A DNA stretch of 64,000 nucleotides from Bacteroides cellulosilyticus. Its GTDB lineage: Bacteria > Bacteroidota > Bacteroidia > Bacteroidales > Bacteroidaceae. The notes under the pieces are model-generated. The model saw nothing but the letters and a program-made list of their open reading frames with translations. It had not been told where the DNA came from and searched no databases. The position numbers and the translations under genes were made by a program. The first letter of the stretch is position 1; each line of letters begins with the position of its first letter. Positions 42,138 to 52,532 of this stretch are shown one piece after another. The stretch spans positions 1 through 64,000 of the forward strand of contig NZ_CP081903.1 in the NCBI RefSeq assembly GCF_020091405.1, written 5' to 3'.

Positions 42138-45100
42138 ATGAAAATGAAACAGAGCGGCCTATTCAAGTTAATCTTATTACTCTCATTAGTAGTTTACTCC
42201 ATAGGAGGTTTCTGCCAGCAGATTCCGACTATTAATTTAGTCATGAAAGATGGATTATCCAGCAACTATGTAACAGATATCGCTCAGGATAAGTATGGCT
42301 TCACATGGATTGCAACCAAATATGGTCTTAATAGATTTGACGGAGATAAATTTACTGTCTATCTAAAGGAGCCCGATAAAGCATTACTTAATAGTAATGA
42401 TATTAATAAGATTGCGACAGACACCATTAATAATAAAGTATGGATTGCCAACAGATGGATGGGCATAAATGTATTTGATTGTGCAACACAGCAATTCTCA
42501 TCTTTTTTGCATGATAAAAATCGCCCGGAAACACTGATATCCAATGAAATTAAAGATATTCTGGTCACTTCCAACGGAAATGTATGGATTGCAACAACGC
42601 AAGGATTAGATTTATATAATCCCGAGAATTCACAGTTCATACATTATAATACGTCAACCGTTCCCAACTTCCCCTCAAATGGCATTATGACATTGGCTGA
42701 AGGCAATAATGGCGATTTATACATCGGACATACTCATAGCGGATTCACCATCTTCTCTCCAGATAACAGAAGCTTTAAAAATTTCACTCATTCACCTCTA
42801 AACAAAAATTCGCTCCCCAACAATACCGTACATTCCATTTTTGTTGACGCTAATTCTAAAATCTGGATTGCGACCAACAACGGAGTGTCACTTTTTGATC
42901 CTTTCAGAGAAACATTCCGCAATTTCAAAGATGTCAGCGGGATTCACAACACGATGCAAGGAGCAGTTTATAAAGTCTGCAAAACTAGTGATGGACGAAT
43001 ATGGGTGGGTACAATATCTGATCTTTGTTATTTCGACTCCAAAGACACAGACCTGATCTTATCCGGGAAAAAGGACGTCAATCATATGTTTATCCAGGAT
43101 ATCTATTGGGGAATATCAAATCCAACCGTTCATAGCATCTTTGAAGACTCTTTCAAAAACGTGTGGATAGGGTCAAACGGCGGAGGGGCCAGTTTCATCA
43201 GTAGCACTTCATCTTTCTTTCATAGTTGGAAAATTAATAAAATTCCGGGAGTCACTAACGGGCTCAATGACAAAGAAGTATTAACAATATGTGTTGCCGA
43301 CAATGGAAATGTATGGATGGGAACCGATGGAGGAGGTATCAATGTCAACAAAGATGGCAAGAATTGCAGATTTTACTCCCACGATACAGGAGAGGTTTCA
43401 TCAAATGCTTATCATTCTTCTTTAAAAGACTCTAATGGAGATTTATGGTTTGGAGATATGGAGATTGACATATTCTCAAAAAAAGAAAACAGATTTATCC
43501 ATTACACCCCTCAAAAAAACAATTCAATAATCCATTGTTTCTTTGAAGATAACCAGAGAAATGTGTGGATTGGCAGCAGTAACGGGTTGGAAATTTACAA
43601 CCTGATAACTAAGAAAAAAGATTTTCTTAATAAAGATAACAGCCAACTATTGACTAATGAAATCAGAGCTGTCTCACAAGATAAAAACGGGAACATATGG
43701 ATCGGTACTCTCAATAGAGGGATTAGTATATATAATCCGGAGAGCAAGATAATGAAACATATAAATGAACACACCATATTTGAGAATTGCGCAATCAACC
43801 AAATATTCAGAGATTCTAAAAACAGAATTTGGATTGCAACAACAGAAGGATTAGTCTTATTCCCTGATGAGCAGTCAGATGCTTACCAATTGTTTAACAC
43901 CCAAAACGGACTAGCCTGCAATCTAGTCTGTTCTATTGAAGAGGATTCAGAAGGTAATATCTGGCTGAGTACCCATTCAGGTATCAGTTGTTTCTTTGAA
44001 CCAGAAAAAAGATTTCTTAATTATGACCATAAAGACGGTACCCTATTTGGTACATATATGAACAACTCTGTTGGTAAGACTCAAGACGGAACTATTTATT
44101 TCGGCAGCATCAATGGCGTGTGCTACTTTAATCCTAATGACAGGCCTTCGAATATTATTCTTCCTCCGGTAATATTTACCGAGTTCAAAGTCTATGGTAG
44201 AAACCCTCACGAAGATGCGATTGACATATCCATACCTATGACAGACGGAAAAGTCACACTCAATCATAATCAGAATATATTCAGCATAACGTTCAACGTC
44301 ATGAACAAATCACTGCAAGGAAAAGTTGAATATGCCTATAAACTGGAAGGATTGGAGGAAAACTGGATTAATATAGGAGGAGAAAATCAAGTTGCATTTC
44401 GCAATATTCCTTATCGCAACTATAAATTGCATATTAAAGCCCGTTATAAAAACCAGGAGTGGCAAAATAATTATTCAACACTGTTCATAAGCATCAATCC
44501 TCCGTTTTGGCTCAGTTGGTGGGCTAAATTGATATATGTAGCAGGTATAGCCACCATCATATTCTTCATAATTAAATCTTATAAAAAACGCTTGCAGTTA
44601 CGCAGTTCACTATCACTTGAGAAAGAAAAAGCCCAGAAACAGCAGGAATTGAATGAAGAACGATTGAGATTTTATACCAATATCACTCACGAACTGAAAA
44701 CTCCATTGACGTTAATACTCGGGCCACTTGAGGACCTACAGTGCGATTCAAGAATTCAAGAGGAACACATGAAGAAGATTTCTCTTATTCATAAAAGCAC
44801 AATCCGCCTGTTAAATCTGGTCACTCAAATATTGGAGTTCCGTAAAACAGAAACTCAAAACAAGAAGTTATGTGTAATTGAAGGAAACATTGTCGAAAAG
44901 ATTCAGGAAATCGGTTTCAAATATAAAGAACTGAACAGAAATGCTGATATCACATTTGATATGATTACTGATGCAGACAAAATACAGATATATTTTGACC
45001 AAGAAGTGCTTTCGATGATTGTTGATAACCTTTTATCCAATGCATTCAAATATACCTATAAGGGAACCATCACGCTTGCTTTGCGGTCAGTAATAGCCAA

Positions 45101-46163
45101 TGATATAGAATACACAGAAATTGAAATAGCTGACACAGGAATCGGAATCTCCCAAGAGGATATCTCACGTATATTTGAACGGTATTATCAAACTAATATA
45201 AGAAAAAACATACCCGGATTCGGTATAGGGCTCGCTTTAGTGAAAAACCTGGTAGATTTGCATGAAGGAACTATCCTGGTGGATAGTGAACCTAATGTAG
45301 GTTCATCCTTCCGTGTCCGGTTAATAACCAATAATTCCTATCCCAACGCCATACATATCAATACTAACCTCAAAGAATCCATAGACGAGGAGAAATTAAA
45401 CAAACCCATCGTTTTAGTGGTGGAAGACGAGGGCGACATCCGTGATTATATTGCTGAAGCACTGATGGGCTCTTACGATGTTCTTGTTGCAGAGAATGGA
45501 GAACAAGGATGCCAGGCCGCCTTCACAAGTATTCCCGATATAATTATCAGCGATATAATGATGCCCGTAAAAGATGGAATCGAGTTATGCAAGGAAATTA
45601 AAAACAACATTGCAACCAGCCATATTCCTGTAATACTGTTGACAGCAAAAGACACATTACAAGATAAAACAGAAGGGTATGATGCCGGTGCCGACTCCTA
45701 CGTCACCAAACCTTTCAGCGCATCTTTACTTAAAAGCAGAGTGGCCAATCTATTAGAAGGAAGGAAAAAAATAGCTTCCTTAATATCTTCAAGCACGCAT
45801 CTTAAGCAATCTATCATCAAAGAATCATTAAACAAAATAGATAATGAATTCATTGAGAGAATAACAAGGATTATAGAAGAAAACTTGATGGATGAAAAAA
45901 TAGATGTGCCCACAATAGCCCAGGAGTTATCAATGAGCTACTCTTCTCTTTATAGAAAAATAAAAGCCCTGACCGGGATGTCAACAGGAGAATTTATCCG
46001 TAAACTGAGGCTCAGGAAAGCAGAGCAACTATTGCTCTCAGGAAAGTATAATATTTCAGAAATAGCCCATCAGGTTGGGCTGAATTCCGTATCTTATTTC
46101 AGAGAATGTTTCAAAGAGGAATACGGAATGTCTCCATCAGAGTATATAAAACAGTTGAAGTAA
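42138..46163 (+). CDS. Hybrid two-component system regulator of the polysaccharide locus
   Basis: This is a one-protein sensor and transcription factor that detects a signature oligosaccharide in the periplasm and activates the locus. From the ATG at 42138 it is about 1341 residues (a longer frame opens at 42027, but the signal FKLILLLSLVVYSIGGFCQQ fits 42138). Order of parts: a long periplasmic double beta-propeller of reg_prop repeats (WIATKYGLNRFDGD, WIGTLNRGISIYNP) and a Y_Y_Y domain near NEWINIGGEN-type sequence (LEENWINIGGENQ). Then come a membrane helix (LIYVAGIATIIFFII), a kinase core with His in TNITHELKTPLTL, and the ATPase motif DTGIGISQEDI. Last are a receiver with Asp in IIISDIMMPVKDG and an AraC HTH ending FKEEYGMSPSEYI. 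It lies between the two SusC/SusD operons. Confidence 0.96.
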   Translation: MKMKQSGLFKLILLLSLVVYSIGGFCQQIPTINLVMKDGLSSNYVTDIAQDKYGFTWIATKYGLNRFDGDKFTVYLKEPDKALLNSNDINKIATDTINNKVWIANRWMGINVFDCATQQFSSFLHDKNRPETLISNEIKDILVTSNGNVWIATTQGLDLYNPENSQFIHYNTSTVPNFPSNGIMTLAEGNNGDLYIGHTHSGFTIFSPDNRSFKNFTHSPLNKNSLPNNTVHSIFVDANSKIWIATNNGVSLFDPFRETFRNFKDVSGIHNTMQGAVYKVCKTSDGRIWVGTISDLCYFDSKDTDLILSGKKDVNHMFIQDIYWGISNPTVHSIFEDSFKNVWIGSNGGGASFISSTSSFFHSWKINKIPGVTNGLNDKEVLTICVADNGNVWMGTDGGGINVNKDGKNCRFYSHDTGEVSSNAYHSSLKDSNGDLWFGDMEIDIFSKKENRFIHYTPQKNNSIIHCFFEDNQRNVWIGSSNGLEIYNLITKKKDFLNKDNSQLLTNEIRAVSQDKNGNIWIGTLNRGISIYNPESKIMKHINEHTIFENCAINQIFRDSKNRIWIATTEGLVLFPDEQSDAYQLFNTQNGLACNLVCSIEEDSEGNIWLSTHSGISCFFEPEKRFLNYDHKDGTLFGTYMNNSVGKTQDGTIYFGSINGVCYFNPNDRPSNIILPPVIFTEFKVYGRNPHEDAIDISIPMTDGKVTLNHNQNIFSITFNVMNKSLQGKVEYAYKLEGLEENWINIGGENQVAFRNIPYRNYKLHIKARYKNQEWQNNYSTLFISINPPFWLSWWAKLIYVAGIATIIFFIIKSYKKRLQLRSSLSLEKEKAQKQQELNEERLRFYTNITHELKTPLTLILGPLEDLQCDSRIQEEHMKKISLIHKSTIRLLNLVTQILEFRKTETQNKKLCVIEGNIVEKIQEIGFKYKELNRNADITFDMITDADKIQIYFDQEVLSMIVDNLLSNAFKYTYKGTITLALRSVIANDIEYTEIEIADTGIGISQEDISRIFERYYQTNIRKNIPGFGIGLALVKNLVDLHEGTILVDSEPNVGSSFRVRLITNNSYPNAIHINTNLKESIDEEKLNKPIVLVVEDEGDIRDYIAEALMGSYDVLVAENGEQGCQAAFTSIPDIIISDIMMPVKDGIELCKEIKNNIATSHIPVILLTAKDTLQDKTEGYDAGADSYVTKPFSASLLKSRVANLLEGRKKIASLISSSTHLKQSIIKESLNKIDNEFIERITRIIEENLMDEKIDVPTIAQELSMSYSSLYRKIKALTGMSTGEFIRKLRLRKAEQLLLSGKYNISEIAHQVGLNSVSYFRECFKEEYGMSPSEYIKQLK

Positions 46164-46166
46164 ACG

Positions 46167-46206
46167 AGAATCTCCCCTAAGTCCATTCCTTCTTAAGGGA
46201 GATTCT
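46167..46206. terminator. Bidirectional terminator between the regulator gene and the second GH115
   Basis: AGAATCTCCCCTAAG (46167-46181) pairs with CTTAAGGGAGATTCT (46192-46206) with one mismatch and a 10-nt loop. It lies between convergent genes. Confidence 0.85.
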
Positions 46207-46236
46207 ACTTAAACTATTTTGTAACAATTGGAATTA

Positions 46237-48561
46237 TCAATAAAGCATGATCTGATCCAAAACGACACCCTCGTCCAATGCCTTAATCACCAGCTTATGC
46301 GATTTTCGTTTGCTGACGGGTAGTTTCACTTTTCGTATCGCTTGATTGCGCAACACATTTTCTTTCCATTCTTCGCTACGCCCTTTGGTTTCATAAGAAA
46401 CGGTTTGCGGAGCCGATTTATCAACTGACAGTGTGAAACGCAGTTGTTTTTCATCCATAGGATGATTGGGTAACAAGCGTATTTCAACTTCCACAGAATC
46501 GGTCTTCCAATCATCAAAAACAAAAGTGAGAGAAGTATTTTTACCGATACCTGCCGCTTTACCCTCATATCCCAACCCTTCGCACTGTAAAGGATTTCCG
46601 GCTGTACAATCCATAGCATTCCATTTATAGGCAGGAGTCTTCTCATTTACCATAGGCGTAACGGCAGTTTCATGTGCCACACGTTTAAAGACAGGGAGTT
46701 TGCGGGGTTGGAAATCCATCATGTGAATCCACTTTCCGTTTTGCAAAGCGTTATACCGACGCGTCAGTGAAGCAATGCTATCGAAAGCTGCATCACTTTG
46801 TTCCCAATCGACCTTTCCGTGACGGGCAAGTTGTGCATTCAGGAGCTTCCGGTTCATTTGGTCGGCAGCTTGTACGGGATATTTTACCAATTGCATATAG
46901 GCATCTTTCCGGTAGACAGGAAGTTTGGCCTCAACTTCTTCGACTACGGAAGACAAAGCAGCATAATCTCTCAAGCGTTCACGAATGGCCTGTTCACTCC
47001 AAGGCAGGTCTTTTACTTTCTTATAAATAGGGTCACGTTCTTCTTCACGCGTATTCCCCATAAACTCGGGCTTGCGGATATAGGCCAAGCGGTAATGTTC
47101 TTTCATCACCGGAAGCAGAGTCTTTGCGTATTCCGTACCAAACTCTCTGCCCAACCAGTTCTTCAAATGAGTTGTAACACCTTCTTCAGCCACCTGTTCT
47201 ATATTCCATGCCATATCGAGGAATAGCTCAATCTGATATTCGGCAGGTTTGATATCACCTACATTCAGGACCCACATTTTCTGGATGCCACGGTCATAGG
47301 CCAGTTTCATCTGCTGATAGAGCAGATACGGGCTAAAAGTACCCAGCCAGAGATAATCGTGCGGACGTCCCCAATAGGATACGTGATAATAGATGCCGTT
47401 TCCACCTTTGCGGGCTTGTTCTTCCGGCGTAGGAAAGTGACGGATATAGCCATAATTATCATCACACCAGATCAGCGTGACATCATCGGGCACCTTCAAT
47501 CCGGCATTATAAATGTCGAGTACTTCCTTGTAAGGTATGAAAGCCTGCGGAATGGCGGTGACATCTTTATTCACATACTTTTCCAGCAAACCACGCTGGT
47601 CTTTAAGCACGCGTTCCAACACAGCTTTCTGTTCTGCAACAGTCTTGGCTCCCTGCATTTGTCCGTCGTGCACACCACGCATACCCAAAGTATAGATATT
47701 TTCTTGTCCCGCCACTTCTTTCACACGGTCTTCCCAGAATTTGTAAACGGAGGCACTGTTATTCACATAGTCATAATCGCCCTCTCCCCTTCTTCTCCAT
47801 TCGCCGGCAGCACTACACACCATCGGTTCACAATGAGAAGAACCGATAAAAATACCGAATTCGGCAGCTACTTCCCGATTACCTTTTGTCAGGAAAAAGG
47901 GCAAGGTACACTCGTGCATGGCAGGCCAATAAGTATTAGCCCGCAGGCGGAGCAATAACTCAAAGATGCGACGGTTCGTCTTAGGACCGATTTGTTGCTG
48001 ATCGGCAGGCTCGTAATTCTTACTGCTCCAAGGCATCAATCCCCAATCTTCATCATTGATGAAGATGCCACGGTATTCTACGGAAGGAGACTGTGTCGTT
48101 TGGTAATCTGCGGGTAAAGTGAAAGATGTCTTTTTTTCCGGCACCACATCCGCCCACCATTCCCACGGCGATACTCCTATCAGGCGGGAAAGCTCCATAA
48201 TACCATAAGCTGTACCATGTGCATCGCTTCCGGCTACCAATAGTTTTCCATCCGGTAAAACAGTCAGTAGAAAGGCTTGCTTTTTATCTTTCAGACAAGA
48301 AAGATCCACACCAGTTGCCTCTACCAATGAAGTTTTTCCTACAGTTCCCACTATGATATCCCCTTTCCGGACATTCATAACGGCAGGAGTCGAAAATACT
48401 GATTGATAGTCACGCATAAACAATTTCAAAGCAGTTTGCACCACTTGTTCTTCCGTATTGTCACTGACCAGTGCAACCGATTGCCCGGAACGTAAATTAA
48501 ACTGTGCCCAGCCAAGCTGCGCAATAAAAAGCAAAATTAAACTGATAATCCCTTTTCTCAT
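46237..48561 (-). CDS. GH115 alpha-glucuronidase, short form
   Basis: The 774-residue paralogue of the GH115 at 34217 has a signal peptide (IISLILLFIAQLGWAQ) and the same catalytic signatures (GIFINDEDWGLMPW, IGSSHCEPM, LIWCDDNYGYI, LNVGDIKPAE). It lacks the BACON-like insert but keeps the C-terminal beta-domain (LDEGVVLDQIMLY). Two GH115 genes with different architecture in one locus suggest two different uronic acid linkages or two positions on the glycan. It is the last gene of the long minus-strand operon and lies 32 nt after the esterase fusion gene. Confidence 0.93.
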   Translation of the reverse strand: MRKGIISLILLFIAQLGWAQFNLRSGQSVALVSDNTEEQVVQTALKLFMRDYQSVFSTPAVMNVRKGDIIVGTVGKTSLVEATGVDLSCLKDKKQAFLLTVLPDGKLLVAGSDAHGTAYGIMELSRLIGVSPWEWWADVVPEKKTSFTLPADYQTTQSPSVEYRGIFINDEDWGLMPWSSKNYEPADQQQIGPKTNRRIFELLLRLRANTYWPAMHECTLPFFLTKGNREVAAEFGIFIGSSHCEPMVCSAAGEWRRRGEGDYDYVNNSASVYKFWEDRVKEVAGQENIYTLGMRGVHDGQMQGAKTVAEQKAVLERVLKDQRGLLEKYVNKDVTAIPQAFIPYKEVLDIYNAGLKVPDDVTLIWCDDNYGYIRHFPTPEEQARKGGNGIYYHVSYWGRPHDYLWLGTFSPYLLYQQMKLAYDRGIQKMWVLNVGDIKPAEYQIELFLDMAWNIEQVAEEGVTTHLKNWLGREFGTEYAKTLLPVMKEHYRLAYIRKPEFMGNTREEERDPIYKKVKDLPWSEQAIRERLRDYAALSSVVEEVEAKLPVYRKDAYMQLVKYPVQAADQMNRKLLNAQLARHGKVDWEQSDAAFDSIASLTRRYNALQNGKWIHMMDFQPRKLPVFKRVAHETAVTPMVNEKTPAYKWNAMDCTAGNPLQCEGLGYEGKAAGIGKNTSLTFVFDDWKTDSVEVEIRLLPNHPMDEKQLRFTLSVDKSAPQTVSYETKGRSEEWKENVLRNQAIRKVKLPVSKRKSHKLVIKALDEGVVLDQIMLY

Positions 48562-48593
48562 TATTTCAAGTTATTTTTCAAAGATACATCCTA

Positions 48594-50300
48594 TCATTTG
48601 GTTAGAAAACTTATTTTTATAGCTCCCCCATACGGATTGAAGTCAAAGGTCAGTTTATCATCCCGATCTTTTACCAACAGACTCTTTCCATTTTGAGATA
48701 CCTTCACTTTTTCCCTCCCTTTCTTATCCAACACCATTGTCAAAGGTTCGTCGAATAATTCTTTGTCCAGCGACAAACGAGGTGTAACCACCCACTGCGA
48801 TTTCTTTTTCACAATATCCAGGTGTACATTCTTCCGTTCTTTCACATAGGCCGCTACCTCACGAAAAGTACCGACCCAAATATTATCTTCCTGATTCTTC
48901 ACTCTACGAAAATGTTCCCATAATATATCCGAAGAAGTGAAGGCATCATATCCGGTAGAGATGCCATGTATCATAGCCACTCCCCAATCACCGGCAATCA
49001 TAAGCTCCTTCACCCATTTATCCAGCGACTCAACCGTGGATTTCGATTTATCACCACCCACACCATGTTGCCTTGTACGGGTAGCCACTCTACTTTCCGA
49101 AGCTTGCCGCAATATCACTTCATCAAAGGCATTGAACGGATAACAGAATGTCAGAGGTTTCTTACCTATCATTGCCCCTATAATGCTATCATTCTTCTCT
49201 ATTTCCATTTTCACTCCATCTGAGTTAAGATGCTTCAGATTCGCATGCGACCAGCTATGATTGGAGATTTCATGCCCTTTATCAGACATTTCTTTCATCT
49301 GCGGCCAAGTCATACGTGACTTACCTTGCCGTGCAGCCTCATTCTCTATAATGTTCCCGCATACCCAGAAAGTACCTTTGAATCCAACCTTCTCCATTTC
49401 GGGGAAAACAAGCGTATAGTGCTCCTGTAAACCATCATCAAAAGTATAACTGACAGCACATTCCTTATTGTCCTTATAGTCGGCTACATATACTTCCGGA
49501 TCACGGTAGCGAATATATGGCACCAGTTCCGGCACTACTTTGGCTACAGCCTCAATAGCAATCCCTGCCACCACTTTTCCACCATATATATTCAGGTGGG
49601 TATTATCTACCTTTCCTTTCGGACAGAAGTCATACTTACCCGCGGGCACCCACATAAAGAGTTCCTTTGATTTTTCTACTTCCATCCCAACTACCAGATC
49701 ATGGGTTAATTTGTTCAAATCAACAAAAGGTACCCCCATTTCTTCAGCTACCTTGCGGGGAGAAATCAAATATTCGCCATGTGTATCTACCAGTACATTT
49801 CCTTCTTTCTCATAACTACCTTTATTTTCCATTGCCCCTTCCGGTGGGAAATTCCTACGCACAATTGAATTAAACAACACCGGATAAGCTCCTTTCTCAC
49901 GTGTCTCCGTTACAAAACGGCGCAGATTATTATCAAAAGTACTTCCCGGGTCAGTGTGCAACTTCTCCGATGGCTTCTCGTCATTATGCCCAAACTGGAT
50001 AAATACATAATCACCTTTCTTCAGCCTTGAAACAACCGTATCCCAACGTCCTTCATTGATAAAACTAAGCGAACTCCTTCCATTCCGAGCATGGTTATCA
50101 ACCACAACATCATCAGTCAAGAAGTCAGGAAGCATTTGCCCCCAACCACGCTCAATATTACCATTCCTCAGGCTTTTGTTGGCCATGGTGGAATCACCGA
50201 TCATAAAGATGGTGATAACGTCTTTCTTTTCCGTTATAAAAGCTGAAAAGAGTAATATCGCACAGAGTGCAAACAGTAGTTTTATTTTCAGATTTTTCAT
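48594..50300 (-). CDS. CE12-type esterase fused to a CE4-type polysaccharide deacetylase
   Basis: The 568-residue secreted protein has two deacetylase folds. Residues about 25-265 are an SGNH/GDSL esterase like rhamnogalacturonan acetylesterase: MIGDSTMANKSL with the Ser, ARNGRSSL, FGHNDEKP, and Asp-His in DNTHLNIYGG. Residues about 275-480 are a NodB-homology CE4 domain: VSYTFDDGLQEHY with the metal-binding Asp pair and ISNHSWSHANL with the two metal His. A further 85 residues follow. The fusion would remove O-acetyl groups and possibly N- or differently placed acetyl groups from the same chain. There is a 99-nt gap to the gene before it. Confidence 0.88.
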   Translation of the reverse strand: MKNLKIKLLFALCAILLFSAFITEKKDVITIFMIGDSTMANKSLRNGNIERGWGQMLPDFLTDDVVVDNHARNGRSSLSFINEGRWDTVVSRLKKGDYVFIQFGHNDEKPSEKLHTDPGSTFDNNLRRFVTETREKGAYPVLFNSIVRRNFPPEGAMENKGSYEKEGNVLVDTHGEYLISPRKVAEEMGVPFVDLNKLTHDLVVGMEVEKSKELFMWVPAGKYDFCPKGKVDNTHLNIYGGKVVAGIAIEAVAKVVPELVPYIRYRDPEVYVADYKDNKECAVSYTFDDGLQEHYTLVFPEMEKVGFKGTFWVCGNIIENEAARQGKSRMTWPQMKEMSDKGHEISNHSWSHANLKHLNSDGVKMEIEKNDSIIGAMIGKKPLTFCYPFNAFDEVILRQASESRVATRTRQHGVGGDKSKSTVESLDKWVKELMIAGDWGVAMIHGISTGYDAFTSSDILWEHFRRVKNQEDNIWVGTFREVAAYVKERKNVHLDIVKKKSQWVVTPRLSLDKELFDEPLTMVLDKKGREKVKVSQNGKSLLVKDRDDKLTFDFNPYGGAIKISFLTK

Positions 50301-50399
50301 GCTAAGAAATATTCAGTAACAATAAGTAAGTTCATAGATACGGCGTATGGAGCTACGTACAATTAGATGTATTATCGTACATAAAGAAGTACATTTTTT

Positions 50400-52484
50400 C
50401 TATAATCCCTTATTGACCAACAGATAATAGACTAACGCCCAGTCCTGATCATTCGCATAAGGATCGTAAAATTCCGCCTTCACACCGTCAATCTTATAGG
50501 GGTACATATAAGCACAAGACGCCTTCCCATCTTCGAAGAAAAGACATAGATTATTCCTCACTACATTTTCCGCACGCTTCTGATAAGAGCTATCACCGGT
50601 ACATAACGCATAGTAATAATATACCGCACCGGTTATCGTACTCCAATAATGGGGAAAAGTATCACCAAACAGTTCACGTTTGCCAAACCAATGACCATCC
50701 CAATGACGAATCGCAACTTCATTCAGATGGTAGCTGGGTTGGGAACCATTGAATGCTTCCAGTACAGGCATTTGCCGTTTCACCTCATCCAGATATTTCT
50801 GATTGCCAGTCTCCAGATAGAGCTGTGCAAGGAACTGAATGGCAGGGGCTACAATGCTTTGCTCATAATTTACCTCATGCGCAGGGTAATTTAAACCATT
50901 CTTTACAAACACATCACCTGTCTTTATAAAATCGTTCCGCAAATCCGTATATTCTTTCTTCATTCCGGCTTCTTTCAGGCTTTGCAGTCCCAACCGAACA
51001 GGAATGCCTATTGCATAAAAGCCATAACCAAACTGCTGGAACATAGATTTCAGAGTCTTATAGCCATCAGTCACAAATTGTTTGCCGCCAGTCACTTTAT
51101 ACATCTGAAAATAGAGTTCCGCCACCCACATATAATTATACCCACGGTTGCGATTCTTCTGGTCTACACTCGAATAGGTTACGTAATTATCCGTTTGCAG
51201 TTTCCGGTGTACAAAATCAGTGTACCTCAAAAGAGATTGCTTTAATTCCGGGTCTTTAGTCAGCAAATACTGTTTTGCCAGTAGTACCCCCATACCCAGG
51301 CGTTCCGCTCCTTCATCGCGATCCACCGGATTACAGTTTGGCGTATCATTCAGATAAATGCTATCACCTTCATTATCATAAACCATATAAGCCCCATCAC
51401 GCAAATCAGACGGATTGTTCATCTGTTGACGGGTACGAATAAAATCGACACGCTTTCGGATTAAATCAGCCGTATTGCTGATGACCAGACAGTCTGCATG
51501 AGTTTGCTTATTTCCATTGTAATAGAAATCAAAACGTACTTCTCCAGCCTGTTCCATCGGTACTTCTACAAAACAAAGATTCCCCGCCTGTTTTACGGGG
51601 ACAGGTACTCCATTCATCTTAGCGGTACACGCTTCTAAAGGTTCCAGACTCCGACATTCCACACGGACTTTCTCTCCTTTCTCAAACACATATTTATTAC
51701 AAGATACAAGTACACTCCCTTTTTCCAGAAGCTTACGGCGGAAATCATCATTCCCATTGTGAGCAAAGATATGCCACTCCAGTGAATAGCTTTCTCCCGG
51801 CTGCAACAATAAATCCGGTAGATCCAATGCAATGATACCTCTTGTCTGTGAGTTTGCCTTTTTACGTCCACGTTCCCAGATTTCATAGTTCCTGATAGCT
51901 CCGTTCGTCACCACCAGTCCCAGATGGGGAGTAAAAGCTCCCATACGGATAGCATTGACATAGGCAGCACTTCCACCTTTCCAAATATGCGTATGAGCAC
52001 GGGAATTAATGCATTGTTGTGCATCCGGGTAATTATCATTGAAAGGAGTGCAGATAGCCACATCATATAAAGATACAGGTTCTTCTCCTTCATTAGTGAA
52101 AAAATATTCTTCTACCAAATCGCCCTGTTTTATTTCTCTTTCTACCAGAATGCGTATATCACCTTCACGATATAAAACTTTCATTCCGTCAGGACTGATT
52201 TCCACAGGTACTCTCCATTCCCGCTTTACGGTTTCCTTTCCTTTAACCGCCGTAAAGTATCCCAATCCCCAACCATAGTTATCCTTAACCCAAGGGTATT
52301 GAGTCCCATCAGTTTTCACTACCCAGTTCATACTACGATTATCACCCTTCAAGGTCAGTTCACTAATAGCACCGGTAGAGGGATTAATACGTATCTCCAC
52401 AGGAAAATTCCCGGCAGATAAACAATTGACTGCAATCAACAGACAAACAAAAATCCCGATTCTTTTTATCAGTTCGTTTTTCAT
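50400..52484 (-). CDS. Secreted alpha/alpha-barrel-like protein of unassigned family
   Basis: I cannot assign a family with certainty. The 694-residue product has a signal peptide (IGIFVCLLIAVNCLSAG) and an N-terminal beta-sandwich region (about 25-330) like those fused to (alpha/alpha)6 glycosidases and lyases. The C-terminal helical region (about 340-694) has aromatic-rich repeats such as TDFVHRKLQTDNYVTYSS, NYMWVAELYFQMYKVTGG and EVNYEQSIVAPAIQFLAQLY. Possible labels are a six-hairpin glycosidase or a PL27-like lyase for rhamnose-glucuronate caps of arabinogalactan; the second is only a guess from context. It lies in mid-operon, 48 nt from the GH43 gene, so it likely acts on the same glycan. 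Confidence 0.7.
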   Translation of the reverse strand: MKNELIKRIGIFVCLLIAVNCLSAGNFPVEIRINPSTGAISELTLKGDNRSMNWVVKTDGTQYPWVKDNYGWGLGYFTAVKGKETVKREWRVPVEISPDGMKVLYREGDIRILVEREIKQGDLVEEYFFTNEGEEPVSLYDVAICTPFNDNYPDAQQCINSRAHTHIWKGGSAAYVNAIRMGAFTPHLGLVVTNGAIRNYEIWERGRKKANSQTRGIIALDLPDLLLQPGESYSLEWHIFAHNGNDDFRRKLLEKGSVLVSCNKYVFEKGEKVRVECRSLEPLEACTAKMNGVPVPVKQAGNLCFVEVPMEQAGEVRFDFYYNGNKQTHADCLVISNTADLIRKRVDFIRTRQQMNNPSDLRDGAYMVYDNEGDSIYLNDTPNCNPVDRDEGAERLGMGVLLAKQYLLTKDPELKQSLLRYTDFVHRKLQTDNYVTYSSVDQKNRNRGYNYMWVAELYFQMYKVTGGKQFVTDGYKTLKSMFQQFGYGFYAIGIPVRLGLQSLKEAGMKKEYTDLRNDFIKTGDVFVKNGLNYPAHEVNYEQSIVAPAIQFLAQLYLETGNQKYLDEVKRQMPVLEAFNGSQPSYHLNEVAIRHWDGHWFGKRELFGDTFPHYWSTITGAVYYYYALCTGDSSYQKRAENVVRNNLCLFFEDGKASCAYMYPYKIDGVKAEFYDPYANDQDWALVYYLLVNKGL

Positions 52485-52532
52485 GACATAGCTCTGGTTT
52501 TTAATAACTTCGATCTTTGCTTTTTTAACTCC

